From: an uncultured Collinsella sp.
GTDB taxonomy: Bacteria; Actinomycetota; Coriobacteriia; Coriobacteriales; Coriobacteriaceae
NCBI GenBank assembly: GCA_902493125.1
Contig: CABUOF010000070.1
Coordinates: 1 to 9,354 of the forward strand
DNA: 9,354 nucleotides
Direction: 5' to 3'
In this document: positions 6,597 through 9,354 of the stretch, piece after piece
Layout: each line of letters opens with the position of its first letter
Numbering within the stretch: the first letter of the stretch is position 1
Translations under genes and position numbers: made by a program
Notes under the pieces: model-generated
Databases searched by the model: none
What the model was told of the DNA's origin: nothing
The model's input: the letters and a program-made list of their open reading frames with translations, nothing else

Positions 6597-7892
6597 ATGG
6601 CACCAGCACTGTCCGGTCTTCAACCGCAATCAGCGCCCAAGGCCACCGCGTCGGCGCAGACCGCTATCGGTGACGGTCTTGTTGCAGAAGCTCAGGCTTT
6701 TGCAGATGAGCTCGCTGCGTGGCGACACGATTTACATCAGATGCCCGAGCTGGGTAATAGCCTCCCGCAGACCTCTACGTATATCCAAGCGCGCCTGACC
6801 GAGATGGACATCCCATTTGCTACGCTCGTCGATGGTTCCTGCGTTGTGGGCCTTGTCGGCGCCGGTGCCGCCGCGGCCCAAGGCAATGGCATCTGCACGA
6901 ATGAGCAGGCCGGTACGGTCATCATGCTTCGTGGCGACATGGACGCCCTGCCCGTTGCCGAGGAATCCGGCGAGCCCTTTGCATCCACCAACGGCTGCAT
7001 GCACGCTTGCGGTCACGATATGCACGCGACGGCGCTGCTTGGTGCGGCTCGTATGCTCAAAGCGCGCGAGGCAGAGCTTGTTGATGCCAACGCTACGGTT
7101 AAGTTGCTGTTCCAGCCGGGCGAGGAGACCTTTGAGGGAGCACGCGCTGCCATCGCCGACGGCTTGCTCGAGAACCCGCGCCCTCAGGCGGCCTTTGCCA
7201 TGCATGTCAACAGCCAGTCGCCGCTCGGCCTGGTGCTCGACGGCAGCCCGGCGCTTTCGGGCGTGTACGGTTTTCGCATCACGCTTCAGGGCAAGGGCGG
7301 CCATGGCTCGAGCCCCGAGATTTGCATCGACCCCATCACGGCCGGCGTGCATGTGCACCTGGCGCTCCAGGAGCTTATCTCCCGCGAGGTGCCGGCGGCC
7401 AAGGAAGTCGCGCTTACCGTTGGTAAGTTTGCCGGCGGCTTGGCGGCCAACGTCATCCCTGACACCTGCGTGCTTGAGGGAACGCTGCGCGGCTTTGATG
7501 TTGAGCTCATGGCTCACCTAAAGACCCGCATCGCGGAGGTCGTAAACGGCGTTGCTGCAACATATCGTACGTCGGCGACCATCGAGACGCTTTCGGATGT
7601 TCCGCCGCTTGTACTCGACAGCGATATGACTCAGGCGTCGCTTGGCTACGTGGGCGCAGTGCTGCCCAAGGCGGCTTTCTTGCCGCTTTTCCATGCCATG
7701 GCGAGTGAGGACTTCGCGCTTATCTCGAGCGAGATTCCGAGTGCGTACTTTACCGTGGGCGCGGCCGTAACCGACACGGACGAGCATTTTGCCCAGCACC
7801 ATCCCAAGGCACGTTTTAACGATGCCGAGCTGCCGCTCGGTGCTGCGGCCTATACCGCCGTCGCTTTGGGCTATATCGCCGACCACCGGTAG
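6597..7892 (+). CDS. M20D-family metallo-amidohydrolase
   Basis: A 431-residue cytoplasmic hydrolase of the M20 family, subfamily D (relatives of hippurate, N-acyl-amino-acid and IAA-amino-acid hydrolases), which uses two metal ions to cleave an amide bond. Motifs appear in the right order: WRHDLHQMPELG near the N-terminus, RGDMDALPV, then HACGHDMH (136-143) with C138 and H140 as likely metal ligands. QPGEET follows with the catalytic and ligand pair E176-E177, then GKGGHGSSPE with H236 at the inserted dimerisation domain, ASEDFA (E371, D372) and QHHPKARF (H401-H402). No key residue is missing and the length is typical. There is no signal peptide. The ATG is set by GGAGGG (6586-6591); a TTG frame opening at 6543 would run through the inverted repeat and is unlikely. 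The following MFS gene may bring in its substrate. Substrate specificity is not predictable. Confidence 0.93.
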   Translation: MAPALSGLQPQSAPKATASAQTAIGDGLVAEAQAFADELAAWRHDLHQMPELGNSLPQTSTYIQARLTEMDIPFATLVDGSCVVGLVGAGAAAAQGNGICTNEQAGTVIMLRGDMDALPVAEESGEPFASTNGCMHACGHDMHATALLGAARMLKAREAELVDANATVKLLFQPGEETFEGARAAIADGLLENPRPQAAFAMHVNSQSPLGLVLDGSPALSGVYGFRITLQGKGGHGSSPEICIDPITAGVHVHLALQELISREVPAAKEVALTVGKFAGGLAANVIPDTCVLEGTLRGFDVELMAHLKTRIAEVVNGVAATYRTSATIETLSDVPPLVLDSDMTQASLGYVGAVLPKAAFLPLFHAMASEDFALISSEIPSAYFTVGAAVTDTDEHFAQHHPKARFNDAELPLGAAAYTAVALGYIADHR

Positions 7893-7895
7893 CAT

Positions 7896-7965
7896 CCAAC
7901 CTTGCCTTTCAAGCCTGCGGGCATGGCCGTAAGGCCTATGCCCTTGTCTTTCAAGGCAATCTTGG
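7896..7965. repeat. Nested inverted-repeat structure between amidohydrolase and MFS genes
   Basis: The outer stem is CCAA (7896-7899) with TTGG (7962-7965), a 2x2 internal loop, then TTGCCTT (7902-7908) with AAGGCAA (7953-7959). Inside, GGGCAT (7919-7924) pairs with ATGCCC (7938-7943) and GGCC (7925-7928) with GGCC (7933-7936), with T7937 bulged and GTAA as the loop. The segment also carries a direct repeat, TTGCCTTTCAAG (7902-7913) and TTGTCTTTCAAG (7944-7955), whose copies can each form a small CTTG/CAAG hairpin instead. There is no T tract, so it is not a classical terminator. It may act as an mRNA-stabilising or processing structure or be an interspersed palindrome. Confidence 0.65.
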
Positions 7966-7971
7966 GCACTA

Positions 7972-7988
7972 CCGGCGCCCGGCGCCGG
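7972..7988. repeat. GC-rich 17-bp palindrome before the MFS gene
   Basis: CCGGCGCC (7972-7979) and GGCGCCGG (7981-7988) are perfect inverted copies around a single C. As RNA the hairpin would be six or so G-C pairs with a short loop. The sequence after it (CTATTCGTTTGTT) has scattered T residues but no proper tract, so it is at best a weak terminator. It lies 27 bases before the MFS start codon and may instead be leader structure or a protein-binding dyad. Confidence 0.55.
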
Positions 7989-8015
7989 CTATTCGTTTGT
8001 TAAATAAGGAGCAGT

Positions 8016-9320
8016 ATGCCCCAGCAGCGTAAGTTCTTCCCCGGCTGGCTCGTGGTGGCCTCCGGCTTCGTGATCATGGCCACGTGTTACACGATTTTTG
8101 TCAATTGCATGAGCCTGTTCCAGCCGCTGATCGTCAGCGACCTGGGTATTTCCCTTGCGCAGTACAACGTCTCCAATGCGATCTCTACCGTGGTGAGCGT
8201 TATCGGATCGCTTGTCATTGGCCATGTTGCCGATAAAGTAAGCGGTCGCGTTTTGGGCTCCCTAACCGTTATCGCCACCTCGGCGGTGCTCGCGGGCATG
8301 AGCTTTGTGGGTGAGCTTTGGCAGGTCTATGTGCTCTTTGCCGTCTCGGGCTGCTTCGCTGTGGCCTCGACCCGCCTGCTCATCAGCCTAGTGACCGCCA
8401 ACTGGTTTACCGCCAAGCGAGGCCTTGCCATCTCCATCGCACTTTCGGGCTCGGGCTTTGGCGGCGCTATTCTGCCTCCCATCGTGAGCTCGCTTATCGT
8501 GAGTGTGGGCTGGCGCTCTGCGTTCCTGGTACTCGCTGCCGTCTGCATGGTGGCGGCACTGCCCATCATGGCCTACTCCTTCCGCACTAAGCCTTCCGAG
8601 ATCGGCCTTAAGCCGCTCGGCGAGAACCCGGGCGATCCGTCCGTCTCGACGGCTGGCGACAAGGACGAGCACACGGCGCCCGAGGTTAGCGTCGGCTGGT
8701 CTCGCATCAAGAAGAGCCCGGCGTTTTGGCTGCTTGTCGTCGCCTTCCTCTTTATGGGTCTCGTTAACGGCGCCATCTTGCCCAACCAAGTCACCAACAT
8801 GACGAGCGTTACCGTCAACGGCGCCAAGATCGTCACGGGCGGTCATGATCCCATGTGGGCGGGCACTGTGCTTTCGGCCTATATGGTCACCGTCGTTATC
8901 GCCAAGATTTCGCTCGGTGCGATTTATGACCGCTTTGGCCTGCGCTTTGGCAATATCCTTGGCTCCGTTGCGTGCATTATCGCCTGCGTGGCGCTGTGCT
9001 TCCCGACGACGGACCTCGGTCCTATTGTCGCCGCTGTGAGCTTTGGTATCGGAACGTGCATGGGCACCATCACGCCTACCATCGCCGCGTCCAAGCAGTT
9101 TGGCATGGCCGACCTTGGCAAGGTCACGGGCACCATCACCTCGCTCGAGATGGTCGGCGGCACCGTGGGCGCCATTGTCTCGGGCGTGCTGTTCGATGCC
9201 ACGGGCTCCTTTGCGAGCACCTGGATCGTGTGCCTGGTGTGTTCTGTGGCCATGCTCGTATTCCTGCTGGTCTCGGAGCCCATCGCTGCCAAGCTGCGCG
9301 CGAGCGTGGCGGGGGAGTAG
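8016..9320 (+). CDS. Major facilitator superfamily transporter, MCT/OFA-like
   Basis: A 434-residue membrane protein with about twelve hydrophobic helices in two halves, joined by a hydrophilic loop at about 193-240. The N-terminus RKFFPGWLVVASGF, the loop GHVADKVSGRVLG (69-81) and the stretch WFTAKRGLAISIALSGSGFG (about 129-148) followed by GWRSAF match the monocarboxylate/oxalate-formate branch of the superfamily. So does the central RTKPSEIGLKPLGE, a form common in these carriers. The second half repeats the loop signature as GAIYDRFGLRFG (301-312). Such proteins move carboxylates or similar small anions, often with protons; the substrate here is unknown. The ATG is supported by AAGGAG (8006-8011), four bases upstream. 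It lies 123 bases after the amidohydrolase without a clear terminator or promoter between them, so co-transcription is likely. The remaining 34 bases of the window contain no recognisable feature. Confidence 0.92.
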   Translation: MPQQRKFFPGWLVVASGFVIMATCYTIFVNCMSLFQPLIVSDLGISLAQYNVSNAISTVVSVIGSLVIGHVADKVSGRVLGSLTVIATSAVLAGMSFVGELWQVYVLFAVSGCFAVASTRLLISLVTANWFTAKRGLAISIALSGSGFGGAILPPIVSSLIVSVGWRSAFLVLAAVCMVAALPIMAYSFRTKPSEIGLKPLGENPGDPSVSTAGDKDEHTAPEVSVGWSRIKKSPAFWLLVVAFLFMGLVNGAILPNQVTNMTSVTVNGAKIVTGGHDPMWAGTVLSAYMVTVVIAKISLGAIYDRFGLRFGNILGSVACIIACVALCFPTTDLGPIVAAVSFGIGTCMGTITPTIAASKQFGMADLGKVTGTITSLEMVGGTVGAIVSGVLFDATGSFASTWIVCLVCSVAMLVFLLVSEPIAAKLRASVAGE

Positions 9321-9354
9321 GTAGGCCAAAGCGCATCGCCGCTTGTCCGCTTCG

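Noticed and set aside
7896..7988. Intrinsic terminator between the amidohydrolase and MFS genes
   Set aside because: Hairpins are strong but no continuous T tract follows any of them, so I describe them as repeats or structure only.
8388..9329. A 313-codon minus-strand open frame over the MFS gene
   Set aside because: The same shadow effect: Arg/His/Asp/Gly-rich composition, no motif, and full overlap with a strongly supported transporter.
9330..9345. Short inverted repeat AAGCG/CGCTT after the MFS gene
   Set aside because: Only five pairs and no T tract before the window ends; it cannot be called a terminator.

Overview
The window looks like chromosomal DNA from a high-GC Gram-positive gut actinobacterium, most likely Collinsella or a close relative in Coriobacteriia. 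This is inferred from strongly C/G-ending codons, strong AGGAGG-type ribosome binding sites, two YhgE/Pip-family envelope proteins (a Gram-positive family) and the general look of the proteins. I could not run a database search, so the genus is an inference. All convincing genes lie on the + strand.

Layout. 1-111: the 3' end of an unrecognised reading frame that runs into, and stops inside, a 60-bp imperfect palindrome (88-147) resembling a REP/BIME-type interspersed element. 148-295: a control region with a 20-bp operator-like dyad over candidate promoter elements. 296-5296: two adjoining paralogous genes for large YhgE/Pip membrane proteins. The second ATG directly follows the first stop, and its near-perfect Shine-Dalgarno lies in the last codons of the first gene. 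5297-5497: an intrinsic terminator overlapped by a candidate promoter for the next gene. 5498-6481: a ten-helix EamA/DMT-type transporter followed by a second clear terminator. 6597-7892: an M20D-type metallo-amidohydrolase preceded by a 22-bp inverted repeat. 7893-8015: an intergenic stretch packed with nested inverted repeats. 8016-9320: a 12-helix major facilitator transporter with monocarboxylate/oxalate-formate-like motifs.

How the genes may work together. The two YhgE/Pip proteins probably form one two-gene transcription unit and perhaps one hetero-oligomeric envelope assembly. Each has an N-terminal membrane helix, an external stalk of about 475 residues and a C-terminal block of five helices. 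The first also has two extra helices and a hydrophilic tail that its partner lacks. The DMT transporter appears to be transcribed on its own between two terminators. The amidohydrolase and MFS transporter are adjacent and co-oriented, and may form an uptake-plus-hydrolysis pair for an acylated amino acid or similar amide, but nothing in the sequence fixes the substrate.

I see no tRNA, rRNA, CRISPR array, transposase, phage gene or recognisable defence system. The most unusual items are the coupled YhgE/Pip pair with its asymmetric C-terminal extension, the terminator/promoter overlap before the DMT gene, and the two structured non-coding segments.
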